A stretch of 38,215 nt of DNA from a virus. Where the stretch lies: positions 1 through 38,215 of the IMG/VR virus record IMGVR_UViG_3300028115_000055; one strand, 5' to 3'. The notes below the pieces were generated by a model. That model made no database searches. It saw only the letters and a program-made list of their open reading frames with translations, and had not been told where the DNA came from. Shown piece by piece: positions 1 to 6,143 of the stretch (position 1 is the stretch's first letter; every line of letters starts with the position of its first letter). The position numbers and the translations under genes are program-made.

Positions 1-102
1 AAGTTAAACTTACAGCAGAAGAAGAAGCAGCTAAAGAAGCAGAAATTGCACAAGCAAATATTGATAAACAAGCTAGAGAAGCTGCTAGAGTAGAAAAAGA
101 AA
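1..102 (+). repeat. 102-nt perfect direct repeat, left copy
   Basis: Bases 1-102 are identical to 37520-37621. The first mismatch is at base 103 (T versus C). Beyond it both copies continue as homologous but diverged coding sequence, and the genes downstream differ (a C1q-like fibre here, an IPT/TIG fibre at the right end). It therefore behaves as a paralogous gene duplication and not as a clean terminal redundancy. Confidence 0.9.
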
Positions 103-182
103 TTAAAAAAGCATCTGCTAAACAAAAACTTTTAGATTTAGGATTAACTGAAGAAGAAATTAAATTAACATTTGGATTATAA
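1..182 (+). CDS. Tail-fibre chaperone-like small protein, 5' truncated
   Basis: The first complete codon is at base 3 and the stop (TAA) is at 180-182. The visible 59 residues are highly charged and helical (Ala/Glu/Lys-rich, ending LLDLGLTEEEIKLTFGL). They align end to end with the complete 70-residue protein at 37489-37701, so about 11 N-terminal residues are missing because the window begins inside the gene. The first 102 nt are identical to 37520-37621; the copies then diverge. A C1q-like fibre gene follows after 2 bp. By position between fibre genes it may be a fibre assembly factor, but no named family is recognised with certainty. Confidence 0.75.
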   Translation, partial: VKLTAEEEAAKEAEIAQANIDKQAREAARVEKEIKKASAKQKLLDLGLTEEEIKLTFGL

Positions 183-184
183 TT

Positions 185-694
185 ATGGCAATAACAAAAA
201 TACAATCTGAAAGTCTTAACCTAAGCGACAACTACGATTTCACAGGAACTGTAACTGGTGCTGGTGGTGTTAATACACCAAATTTTTCTTATTATAAATC
301 TGGAAGTTCACAAGTAATTAGTAACGCTACAGTTACTAAAATTACTTATTTTAATGCACAGTCATACGATACTCATAGTGCTTTTTCTTCTGGTAGATTT
401 ACAGTTCCATCTGGTCAAGCAGGAAAATATTGTTTTTTTGTAACTATTTCATCTGACGCAACCTCTGTAAATACAACTAATTATTTTCAATTAGAATTTA
501 AAAAAAATGGAACTTTAACTCAAGGTACAAACAATATGTTAAGACCTGCTTATGCACAATTTCAAATATTTACTGTATCTGAATTAAGTGTTGGAGATTA
601 TATAGAGGTATTTATCTATCAAGATAGTGGAAGTAGTATTCAATTAGATGGTAATACAAGAACATTTTTTGCTGGATATAAATTAATAGAATAA
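185..694 (+). CDS. C1q/TNF-like jelly-roll fibre or receptor-binding protein
   Basis: This 169-residue protein begins MAITKIQSESL, a short leader typical of marine-phage fibre proteins. Residues about 55-169 show the C1q-like strand pattern: GRFTVPSGQAGKYCFFVTIS, then FQLEFKKNG, QFQIFTVSELSVGDYIEVFIYQ and a closing FFAGYKLIE. Such domains trimerise and occur in phage tail tips and fibres. It lies 2 bp after the truncated chaperone-like gene and 12 bp before another chaperone-like gene, so it is one unit of the fibre/chaperone array. The fold call rests on pattern only; the receptor is unknown. Confidence 0.72.
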   Translation: MAITKIQSESLNLSDNYDFTGTVTGAGGVNTPNFSYYKSGSSQVISNATVTKITYFNAQSYDTHSAFSSGRFTVPSGQAGKYCFFVTISSDATSVNTTNYFQLEFKKNGTLTQGTNNMLRPAYAQFQIFTVSELSVGDYIEVFIYQDSGSSIQLDGNTRTFFAGYKLIE

Positions 695-706
695 GGAGGT
701 AAAACT

Positions 707-1036
707 ATGGCACAACTAAGTAACAAAATAAAAGAATACTGCAAAGCTAATGGAGTTAGTGAAGTAGATTTTATGAATGATGTTAAGTTGCAAGACGACA
801 GTAATGGTCAAGGTGCGTATATAGCTGAGTGGAACTTAGATATTGCACAACCAACTGACGCACAACTAGCATCTTATGAAACTGCTGCAAATACTGCTGA
901 AAGTAATGCAACAGTCGATGCAACAAGAAGAAGCCAATATGGTTCTTGGGGAGATCAGTTAGATGAAATCTACCATGACATTGAAGCTTGGAAAACAAGA
1001 ATACAAACAATCAAGGATAATAATCCAAAAGGATAA
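707..1036 (+). CDS. Putative tail-fibre assembly chaperone (XkdW-like C-terminus)
   Basis: This 109-residue protein has the C-terminal pattern YGSWGDQLDEIYHDIEAWK followed by IQTIKDNNPK. That resembles the YPSIGDQLD...W...I..VK...PK tail shared by small phage proteins encoded beside fibre genes (XkdW-like, putative chaperones). A perfect Shine-Dalgarno, AAGGAGGT at 693-700, overlaps the stop of the upstream fibre gene and sits 6 nt before the ATG. It is among the strongest ribosome-binding sites in the window and suggests high translation. The chaperone role is inferred from motif and position. Confidence 0.65.
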   Translation: MAQLSNKIKEYCKANGVSEVDFMNDVKLQDDSNGQGAYIAEWNLDIAQPTDAQLASYETAANTAESNATVDATRRSQYGSWGDQLDEIYHDIEAWKTRIQTIKDNNPKG

Positions 1037-1039
1037 TTA

Positions 1040-1960
1040 ATGGCGTATATAGGTAGAGATACAGATAAAATAAGTAATGTAGAGGTACTGGATAACATTA
1101 CCTTTGATGGTAGTTCATCATACACATTACAAAAAGGTGGAAGCAATTTTACACCTAGTTCTGCGAATACATTATTAGTTAGTATTAATGGTGTAGTTCA
1201 AGCTGGAAACTTTACTGTATCTGGTTCAACAATAGATTTTGGAACAGCAGTTGCTGGAACATCTACTTGCGATTTTATTTTACATTATGGAATTGGATTA
1301 ATTACATCAGTTAGTGATGGCACAGTTACTACTGCTAAACTTGGCGATAGTGCAGTTACTAATGCTAAAGTAAATGCTTCAGCAGCTATAGATTATTCTA
1401 AATTAAACTTAACTGGAAATATTGCATTAGCAGATTTATCAGCAACAGGAACTAAAGATGCTACAACTTTTTTAAGAGGAGATAATACTTTTGCAGAAGC
1501 TGGTGGTGGAAAAGTTTTACAAGTAGTTTCAACTGAAAAATCAGATACATTTAGTTCTTCTGGAACTAGCTTTCAAGATATAACAGGATTGACAGCAACT
1601 ATAACTCCATCTTCAACTTCAAGTAAAATTTTAGTTTTGGTTAATATATCATCTGGTGCAGATAATGGATATAAATATGGATTTAGACTTTTAAGAAGTG
1701 GAACAGTTATTAACGAAGGAGATTCAGCTAGTAGTAGAAAATTAGTTTCAATAGGATTACATAGTGGTTCAAGTATTTCATTTGAAAGTAGTAGTATTGT
1801 TTATTTAGATAGTCCAAACACTACATCTTCAAGACAATATGATATACAAGGTTCTACTGAAGGTTCAAATTTTTATGTAAATAGAACTTATACTGATACT
1901 GATGCTGCTTCTCATATGAGAGCTACATCAAATATAACTTTAATAGAGATAGGTGCATAA
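1040..1960 (+). CDS. Modular tail fibre / receptor-binding protein
   Basis: 306 residues. The N-terminal part (about 1-95) has the MAYIGRDTDKISNVEVLDNITFDGS type of start, a virion-attachment-like region. Next comes a low-complexity stalk (TTAKLGDSAVTNAKV), then the block LSATGTKD plus TTFLRGDNTFAEAGGG at about residues 135-157. The variable C-terminal domain begins KVLQVVSTEKSD. That block recurs in the fibre at 36545-37480. The C-terminal domain resembles the whole of the next fibre-like gene (ATITPSSTSSKILVLV versus ATITPTSTSNKIIILV). It ends in a TAATG overlap with the next gene. Confidence 0.75.
   Translation: MAYIGRDTDKISNVEVLDNITFDGSSSYTLQKGGSNFTPSSANTLLVSINGVVQAGNFTVSGSTIDFGTAVAGTSTCDFILHYGIGLITSVSDGTVTTAKLGDSAVTNAKVNASAAIDYSKLNLTGNIALADLSATGTKDATTFLRGDNTFAEAGGGKVLQVVSTEKSDTFSSSGTSFQDITGLTATITPSSTSSKILVLVNISSGADNGYKYGFRLLRSGTVINEGDSASSRKLVSIGLHSGSSISFESSSIVYLDSPNTTSSRQYDIQGSTEGSNFYVNRTYTDTDAASHMRATSNITLIEIGA
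1481..1509 (+). repeat. 29-nt identical fibre-junction sequence, copy 1
   Basis: Bases 1481-1509 are identical to 36911-36939 and encode DNTFAEAGG. In both fibre genes this marks the boundary between the conserved stalk and an unrelated C-terminal domain, as expected of a recombination joint. Confidence 0.85.
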
Positions 1961-2253
1961 TGGCAGATTTACACAAAGCAATTAGAGCAATTCATAATTC
2001 AGTTGTATCTATAAATGGAGATACACAAGAAAATATTGTTGCAAAAGATAATGATGGAAATGAAGTAAGTATTAATTGGTCATCAGTTAATGCTTGGATA
2101 GACCCAGATACATACAAATATAATAGAGAACAAGAATATCCATCAATTCAAGAACAGTTAGATATGCAATACTGGGATAAGGTTAATGGAACAACAAATT
2201 GGCAAGACGCAATAGCTAAAGTTAAATCAGATAACCCAAAGGTAGATAGTTAA
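1960..2253 (+). CDS. Putative fibre assembly chaperone (XkdW-like tail)
   Basis: 97 residues. The C-terminal half, EYPSIQEQLDMQYWDKVNG and then TNWQDAIAKVKSDNPK, matches the pattern at the end of the 707-1036 protein. The N-terminal half (INGDTQENIVAKDNDGNEVSI) differs and may contact a specific client. It is linked by one-base TAATG overlaps to the fibre genes on both sides, implying translational coupling within the array. The role is inferred. Confidence 0.6.
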   Translation: MADLHKAIRAIHNSVVSINGDTQENIVAKDNDGNEVSINWSSVNAWIDPDTYKYNREQEYPSIQEQLDMQYWDKVNGTTNWQDAIAKVKSDNPKVDS

Positions 2254-2744
2254 TGGCAATAATAACTTTAAATAATAATTCTTTATCTAGTGTAACAGCA
2301 TTACCTGCTGGTGTAGGTGGTAAGGTTTTGCAAACTGTTACTAGCACAAATAATCAACAAATATCTACAACTTCAACATCTTTCGTTGCAACAAATTTAA
2401 AAGCTACAATCACTCCAACCTCAACTTCAAATAAAATTATTATACTTGTAAGTGGAACTGTGTATAACAATACAGTTGAAAAAAATACTTTAGTGACAGT
2501 ATATAGAGGTGGTGTTTCATCTGGAACAAATCTTGGTTCAGGTGGAAGTTTTAGTTCACTTTCAAGAGTTTATAGTGCTGGTGGAGAAATTGTAGTTCCT
2601 ACTGCTGTTACATTTGAAGATAATCCATCTACTACATCAGCTACACTTTTTGAAGTAGCAATAAAAATAGACCCAAGTGGTACAGGATATTTTGGTATTA
2701 ATAATGAAAAAACATCAATAGTTTTAATGGAGATAGCTGGATAA
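2253..2744 (+). CDS. Short fibre-tip protein homologous to the C-terminal domain of the 1040-1960 fibre
   Basis: 163 residues. After a 20-residue leader (MAIITLNNNSLSSVTALPAG) it is essentially one beta-rich domain starting GGKVLQTVTST and ending TSIVLMEIAG. It parallels the tip domain of the upstream fibre, which starts GGGKVLQVVST and ends SNITLIEIGA. This fibre therefore lacks the long stalk and encodes almost only the receptor-binding-like tip. One-base overlaps couple it to both neighbours. Confidence 0.65.
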   Translation: MAIITLNNNSLSSVTALPAGVGGKVLQTVTSTNNQQISTTSTSFVATNLKATITPTSTSNKIIILVSGTVYNNTVEKNTLVTVYRGGVSSGTNLGSGGSFSSLSRVYSAGGEIVVPTAVTFEDNPSTTSATLFEVAIKIDPSGTGYFGINNEKTSIVLMEIAG

Positions 2745-3079
2745 TGATTATAGAAGCAATATTAAAAATAAATCCTAACGCAGAAGTATCTGTAAGTGGT
2801 AATGATATTAATACAGTTCAATGGCACAATGGAACAACACCTATTTCTAAAGCTGACATACAAGCACAATTACCTATTGTAGAATTTGATATGGCTATGG
2901 AAGATTTAAGAGCCAAAAGAAATAAACTATTAGCAGATACAGATTACCTTGCGTTATCTGATAATACTATGAGTGCAGAGATGACAACTTACAGACAATC
3001 TTTAAGAGATATAACAAATGGTTTAACTACTGTTGCTGATGTTGAAGCTGTAGTTTTTCCTACTAAACCAGCTTCTTAA
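2744..3079 (+). CDS. Phage tail assembly chaperone-like protein (PF16778-like)
   Basis: 111 residues. Residues about 55-90 (LRAKRNKLLADTDYLALSDN, then YRQSLRDITNG) match the R..RN.LL..tD....D...YR..LRdi pattern of a phage tail assembly chaperone family found beside fibre genes. It is the last gene of the rightward virion operon in this window. Its 3' end overlaps by 17 bp the convergent metallophosphoesterase gene on the other strand, so no room remains for an independent terminator. Confidence 0.7.
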   Translation: MIIEAILKINPNAEVSVSGNDINTVQWHNGTTPISKADIQAQLPIVEFDMAMEDLRAKRNKLLADTDYLALSDNTMSAEMTTYRQSLRDITNGLTTVADVEAVVFPTKPAS

Positions 3080-3761
3080 TCCAATTACCTTTATCATCTA
3101 AGATCATAGGCATTAGTCTTGGAATACCATCTATAATCATTCCACAACCTATTATAAATCTAGTTTTAAAGTTTTTAGCATAAGCAAATGCCATTGATTT
3201 TTGATTAATAAGACAACCAACATTCATACCAAAGAATATATTATCTGGATTAGCCCAATAAGAGATAAGAAACTTAGTATGATAGTGGCCTTGTACACAA
3301 CTCATACCCATTGTTTGAGATACTTTTAATACATCTGCTGATCTACCATGAGTAAAAAAACATCTTGAACCATTAGATAATGTTAAAGTTAAATCATCAA
3401 TCCATTCCCATTTTTTAGTACCAAGAAAATCACCATAATCTTTTAGAAATTCTTTTGACATACCAAATTTTAATGCACGTCTATAAACAAGACTAGAATG
3501 GTTACTATCTACTTCTACCATTTTAGGAAATATATCTTCTAATTCTTTAATGTATTTTTTAGCTTCTTTTAATTCATGCCCTGCGCTAAATAAATCTGGA
3601 TTATGTTCATGCATAGAGATAGCATGAAAATCTAACAGATCACCTATATTAACAATCATGTCTGGTTTATATTCTTTTTTTATTTCTCTTAAAAATTCTA
3701 TGCTATCCTTGTGATGATAAGGAACGTGCATATCACTAATCACTAATATTCTTTTGTTCAT
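3063..3761 (-). CDS. Calcineurin-like metallophosphoesterase
   Basis: 232 residues from the chosen ATG. Metal-binding motifs appear in family order: SDMH (D10, H12), GDLLD (G40, D41), a SNHS block in the place of the usual GNHE, FTHG and GHYHT. The enzyme is expected to cleave phosphomono- or phosphodiester bonds with a dinuclear metal centre; the substrate is unknown. An in-frame ATG exists 7 codons upstream, but the chosen start has GGAG 4 nt before it. It overlaps the upstream 61-residue gene by 26 bp and the convergent chaperone gene by 17 bp. Confidence 0.82.
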   Translation of the reverse strand: MNKRILVISDMHVPYHHKDSIEFLREIKKEYKPDMIVNIGDLLDFHAISMHEHNPDLFSAGHELKEAKKYIKELEDIFPKMVEVDSNHSSLVYRRALKFGMSKEFLKDYGDFLGTKKWEWIDDLTLTLSNGSRCFFTHGRSADVLKVSQTMGMSCVQGHYHTKFLISYWANPDNIFFGMNVGCLINQKSMAFAYAKNFKTRFIIGCGMIIDGIPRLMPMILDDKGNWIKKLV

Positions 3762-3921
3762 ATAACTCCGCAGGAGAACCATCTATATGTTCTTCTAATT
3801 GTTTAAGTTGTTCTTTGGGATCAATATATTTAACAGTTCCATTTTCAATGTGAACATTATTAATTATTTCAGTAGGTTCATTTTTACCGTAATTAATAAT
3901 TACATCTTCTATGATTAACAT
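3736..3921 (-). CDS. Small acidic hypothetical protein
   Basis: 61 residues, acidic (LIIEDVIINYGKNEPTE start, then KEQLKQLEEHIDG), with no signal peptide, membrane segment or recognised domain. Its 3' end overlaps the metallophosphoesterase start by 26 bp, so the two are probably co-translated. There is no Shine-Dalgarno. A promoter-like TTGCAA-16-TATAAG ends 7 nt before the ATG, which would make the message leaderless. Confidence 0.6.
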   Translation of the reverse strand: MLIIEDVIINYGKNEPTEIINNVHIENGTVKYIDPKEQLKQLEEHIDGSPAELYEQKNISD

Positions 3922-3928
3922 AACTAAA

Positions 3929-3956
3929 CTTATAGTTTAATTTTTAATATTTGCAA
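3929..3956 (-). promoter_or_regulatory. Candidate leftward promoter, leaderless configuration
   Basis: Read leftward: TTGCAA (3956-3951), 16-nt spacer, TATAAG (3934-3929), then 7 nt to the ATG at 3921. The -35 lies within the end of the lysozyme gene. A small inverted repeat, TAAACT...AGTTTA (3925-3939), covers the -10. In such A+T-rich DNA a chance match is possible. Confidence 0.4.
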
Positions 3957-4375
3957 CTTCTCATTGTTGAGGAAAGTTCGTTAGCACGTTCTGGAGTTTG
4001 TTCGGCCCAGACACTATCAAGCATTTCATCTGCGGCTGTATCCCAATCTTCTTCTTTTACAGCTTTTAAAGTGTTTTTAAATTTAGATACACCTGTCATG
4101 CCTAATTGAAATACCATCTCAATTATGACACATTTGGCTTTGTAGTTCATAGCTTGATTACCTAGTAATCTTTCAGCACCAACTACAGCATTAGTAAAAT
4201 CTAATTCAAAATAATCGTTTAATAATTTTTGAGAGTATGTATGTCCTTCTACAAAAGGGTCATCTTCTTTAACCAAATGACCGTACCCAATTGTGGCAAA
4301 ACCTAGACTATCTTTATAAATAGTATTTCTAAATCCTTCATGTTCTTTGATACGGTCTTTTAGTTCTTCGTACAT
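3944..4375 (-). CDS. Endolysin: T4-type lysozyme (GH24)
   Basis: 143 residues. It hydrolyses the beta-1,4 bonds of peptidoglycan at lysis. The N-terminus KEHEGFRNTIYKDSLGFATI, followed by GYGHL, reproduces the T4 lysozyme E-x8-D-x5-T catalytic arrangement as E13, D22 and T28. No signal peptide or anchor is visible, so release should depend on a holin; a candidate lies two genes upstream at 4518-4898. The start codon overlaps the stop of the 44-residue upstream gene (TAATG). The length is close to that of minimal GH24 phage lysozymes. Confidence 0.92.
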   Translation of the reverse strand: MYEELKDRIKEHEGFRNTIYKDSLGFATIGYGHLVKEDDPFVEGHTYSQKLLNDYFELDFTNAVVGAERLLGNQAMNYKAKCVIIEMVFQLGMTGVSKFKNTLKAVKEEDWDTAADEMLDSVWAEQTPERANELSSTMRSCKY

Positions 4376-4509
4376 TATGATGATTTTTTCTTAAATCCAG
4401 ACTTCATGTTACTGTATGCTTTAGCAGTAATTGTACTTTTAGATTTTGGTCTAGATGTACCTGCTTTTTTTCTAGCATTGATGTTTGCGTATAAACTTTT
4501 TTTAGCCAT
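4375..4509 (-). CDS. Small basic MAKKSLYANIN-type phage protein
   Basis: 44 residues, very basic (MAKKSLYANINARKKAG, SRPKSKSTITAKAYSN, ending FKKKSS). Proteins starting this way recur in marine phages, usually without assigned function. A GGAG lies 5 nt before the ATG, and the stop overlaps the lysozyme ATG. It is too short for most gene finders, but the ribosome-binding site and coupling make it convincing. It may bind nucleic acid or the membrane surface; that is speculation. Confidence 0.75.
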   Translation of the reverse strand: MAKKSLYANINARKKAGTSRPKSKSTITAKAYSNMKSGFKKKSS

Positions 4510-4517
4510 TGTATCTC

Positions 4518-4898
4518 CTATTTTTTGTTTCTAAAGATTTGTGTACCTTTTATACCATATATTGAAGCAACGACAAGTATCCACAAATTTGTAAACCATG
4601 AAGGAAGCTGTGAGAACATATCAAAAAATAATTGAACCTTATCCATTGCTGTAGGATCATCCGATATCACGGCCCACGCAAGTACCAACACGGGCAAACT
4701 TAGAATTATAAGAACCGCCTCATCTTTCCAGTCTGATTGACGGGCCTCTAACAATTTGCCTTCGTATTGTTTTTCACCTTTTGCCATAGCTTCTGCATGA
4801 CGCATTTGAGCATCAGACATAAGCATTTTAGTTTGTTGTTTATTTTTGTAAATGTGAGTACCAGCTTTGAGTGCTAATGATATTGCATTTAACCACAT
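4518..4898 (-). CDS. Candidate holin, two membrane segments
   Basis: 126 residues. An amphipathic, charged N-terminal half (about 1-58) is followed by WKDEAVLIILSLPVLVLAW (membrane segment at about 60-79). A loop contains PSWFTN, and a second membrane segment, LWILVVASIYGI, lies at about 104-117, ending in a basic tail. The arrangement resembles 3TM/GTA-type holins (a conserved W-K-D-E before the first helix, W near the second). It lies upstream of the lysozyme in the same operon, which supports a role in releasing the endolysin. Confidence 0.62.
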   Translation of the reverse strand: MWLNAISLALKAGTHIYKNKQQTKMLMSDAQMRHAEAMAKGEKQYEGKLLEARQSDWKDEAVLIILSLPVLVLAWAVISDDPTAMDKVQLFFDMFSQLPSWFTNLWILVVASIYGIKGTQIFRNKK

Positions 4899-4901
4899 AA
4901 A

Positions 4902-5129
4902 TTATCCCCAGAATTTAAAAAATTTTCCTGTTCCTAATATAATAGCAACTAATGAACCAATTGCAAATATAGCTTTAATGCCACCTTTACCCATATTTAC
5001 TTGGGCTTTTAAATCTTCTATGTCTTTTGAGTTTTTTAATACTAATTCTTTTACTTCATCTAGTTTGAAAGCAATCATTTTGTGAGATGCAGATACAGGA
5101 GTTCTCTTTACTATTTTTTTTTTACGCAT
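4902..5129 (-). CDS. Small membrane protein with basic N-terminus and C-terminal helix (lysis-cassette candidate)
   Basis: 75 residues from the ATG at 5129, preferred because GAGGG lies about 5 nt upstream; a longer in-frame start at 5174 has none. Order: a basic stretch (MRKKKIVKRT), a coiled-coil-like helix (KLDEVKELVLKNSKDIEDLK), and one membrane helix (AIFAIGSLVAIILGTGKF). This resembles the plan of XhlA-type lysis accessory proteins, but no family is claimed. It overlaps the upstream gene by 8 bp. Confidence 0.6.
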   Translation of the reverse strand: MRKKKIVKRTPVSASHKMIAFKLDEVKELVLKNSKDIEDLKAQVNMGKGGIKAIFAIGSLVAIILGTGKFFKFWG

Positions 5130-5337
5130 TTGTACCCTCTTTGCACCAAAATCTAACGTGTAATTTATTTTCATTAATCATATTAAAATCTGTTTTTCCT
5201 AAATATTCAACACTTGCTGAATAACCATATATAGCACATTCTGCATAATTATTAAATAATTTTTGGTATTGAATTGGCTGTGTACATTCACCATTTATGC
5301 CAGAACACATCTGTAATATAAGTAAAAATTTAATCAT
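5122..5337 (-). CDS. Secreted cysteine-containing mini-protein
   Basis: 71 residues. A hydrophobic N-terminus (MIKFLLILQMCSGING) looks like a signal peptide. Four cysteines lie at 11, 18, 34 and 65, the last two in YAECAIYGY and RFWCKEG. No proper lipobox is present (LQMC). The layout closely parallels the 67-residue product of 8867-9070. It is probably periplasmic with disulfide bonds. Position in the lysis cluster suggests an envelope-directed role, but function is unknown. It overlaps both neighbours by 8 bp. Confidence 0.65.
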   Translation of the reverse strand: MIKFLLILQMCSGINGECTQPIQYQKLFNNYAECAIYGYSASVEYLGKTDFNMINENKLHVRFWCKEGTNA

Positions 5338-5518
5338 TAGCTAACCTATCCATATGATTATATATTCTACCTATCTGTTTATCTACAGACATTATTTCTT
5401 CAGTAAGCATACCTACATGAATTTGTAGTTCAACAATTGTAATTAATACATAAGTAGATAAACCCATTAAAATAGTTCCTAATAATGCTATCATTGCTGT
5501 ATTAGTTTTTCTATTCAT
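5330..5518 (-). CDS. Small single-pass membrane protein with coiled coil
   Basis: 62 residues. A basic N-terminus (MNRKTNT) precedes a membrane helix (AMIALLGTILMGLSTYVLITIV) and then a soluble helix with coiled-coil character (LTEEIMSVDKQIGRIYNHMD). The topology would place the coiled coil in the periplasm. This is reminiscent of an inner-membrane spanin subunit, although no partner outer-membrane lipoprotein is evident. The start overlaps the upstream stop as ATGA. Confidence 0.6.
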   Translation of the reverse strand: MNRKTNTAMIALLGTILMGLSTYVLITIVELQIHVGMLTEEIMSVDKQIGRIYNHMDRLAND

Positions 5519-5679
5519 TTAGCTATTTTACCTTTATTGATACCTTTTTTAATAACATAATCCCTTGTTCCATTAGCACCTATATTAACTTCTTTTTTTA
5601 GGTACTTTGTTAAATTCATTTCTTTAAGTTTTTTCTCTGTATGCTTTTTAAACTGTTCTAATACTTTTGTATCTCTCAT
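5515..5679 (-). CDS. Small basic hypothetical protein
   Basis: 54 residues, Lys-rich (VLEQFKKHTEKKLKEMNLTK, then YLKKEVNIGANG and YVIKKGINKGK). It is soluble, with no recognised domain. It was read directly from the sequence as one link in a chain of ATGA-overlapping small genes; its ATG lies in the stop of the 46-residue upstream gene and its TGA in the start of the next. The coupling supports reality more than the sequence does. Confidence 0.55.
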   Translation of the reverse strand: MRDTKVLEQFKKHTEKKLKEMNLTKYLKKEVNIGANGTRDYVIKKGINKGKIAK

Positions 5680-5816
5680 TTATTTTTTCTCTTTCTTCTT
5701 AATATTTTTACTCTTGATTGCCATAACCAAACAGAAAATCTAATTGAGTATGTTTCTAAAAATGAAAACAAAGTGTCCAGACCACCAAAAAATTTTAATA
5801 AAAACCTATCAATCAT
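5676..5816 (-). CDS. Tiny amphipathic, C-terminally basic protein
   Basis: 46 residues: aromatic and hydrophobic N-terminus (MIDRFLLKFFGGLDTLFSFL), a second amphipathic stretch (IRFSVWLWQSRV) and a strongly basic tail (KILRRKRKNK). It probably associates with a membrane. GGAGG lies 9 nt before the ATG inside the preceding tiny gene, and start and stop overlap the neighbours as ATGA. Function unknown; pinholin-like or lysis-modulating activity is only a possibility. Confidence 0.5.
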   Translation of the reverse strand: MIDRFLLKFFGGLDTLFSFLETYSIRFSVWLWQSRVKILRRKRKNK

Positions 5817-5887
5817 GTCGCTGGGCCTCCAAAAAAAGCCAATAAACACATAAGTATTATTAATATTGCTGTAAATCTGTAATCCAT
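5813..5887 (-). CDS. Micro-protein with one membrane helix
   Basis: A 24-residue ORF (MDYRFTAILIILMCLLAFFG, then GPAT), nearly all one hydrophobic helix. AGAAGG lies 2-3 nt before the ATG, and the TGA overlaps the start of the next gene (ATGA). It opens the run of small membrane genes that leads to holin and lysozyme. Its size makes it uncertain, but the coupling and ribosome-binding site argue for translation. Confidence 0.45.
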   Translation of the reverse strand: MDYRFTAILIILMCLLAFFGGPAT

Positions 5888-5924
5888 AACCTTCTATTTT
5901 ATCAGAATAAGAGGTTAATTGGTA

Positions 5925-6143
5925 TTATTTTTTCTTTTTGGAGTAATCCCTAGCCTTAATCATTTGAAGGTACTGTATGGCCTTCTCTATGTCTTGTAGG
6001 CCACCTTTTGAGCCGTGCCTACATATATATTTGATTGCCGCACCTTCTGCATATAGAAGTTTATTGGCATTAATAAATTTAGCAGGTTGGATAACCATTT
6101 TTTTGTAATGGTTACCCCCTACTTGTTTTTTATAAACACTCAT
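5925..6143 (-). CDS. DUF3310 family protein
   Basis: 72 residues from the ATG at 6143. The sequence VGGNHYKKMVIQPAKFINAN, then AEGAAIKYICRHGSKGGLQD and IEKAIQYLQ, is the DUF3310 signature: G.HY, a hydrophobic helix, KYI.R...KGG..D..KA..YL. The family is common in phages and has no established role, though it is often found near nucleotide or DNA metabolism genes. A longer reading from 6173 is possible, but the chosen ATG overlaps the upstream stop as TAATG. Confidence 0.85.
   Translation of the reverse strand: MSVYKKQVGGNHYKKMVIQPAKFINANKLLYAEGAAIKYICRHGSKGGLQDIEKAIQYLQMIKARDYSKKKK

Noticed and set aside
1-102. Terminal redundancy proving a complete circular or permuted genome
   Set aside because: Identity with 37520-37621 stops after 102 nt, the copies diverge, and the following genes differ. 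The right copy is also 594 bp from the window end. It is a duplicated gene and not an end overlap.
4867-5085. Plus-strand open frame opposite the holin and small membrane genes
   Set aside because: No ribosome site and no upstream promoter in that direction. The leftward frames in the same DNA show coupling, ribosome sites and recognisable membrane topologies.
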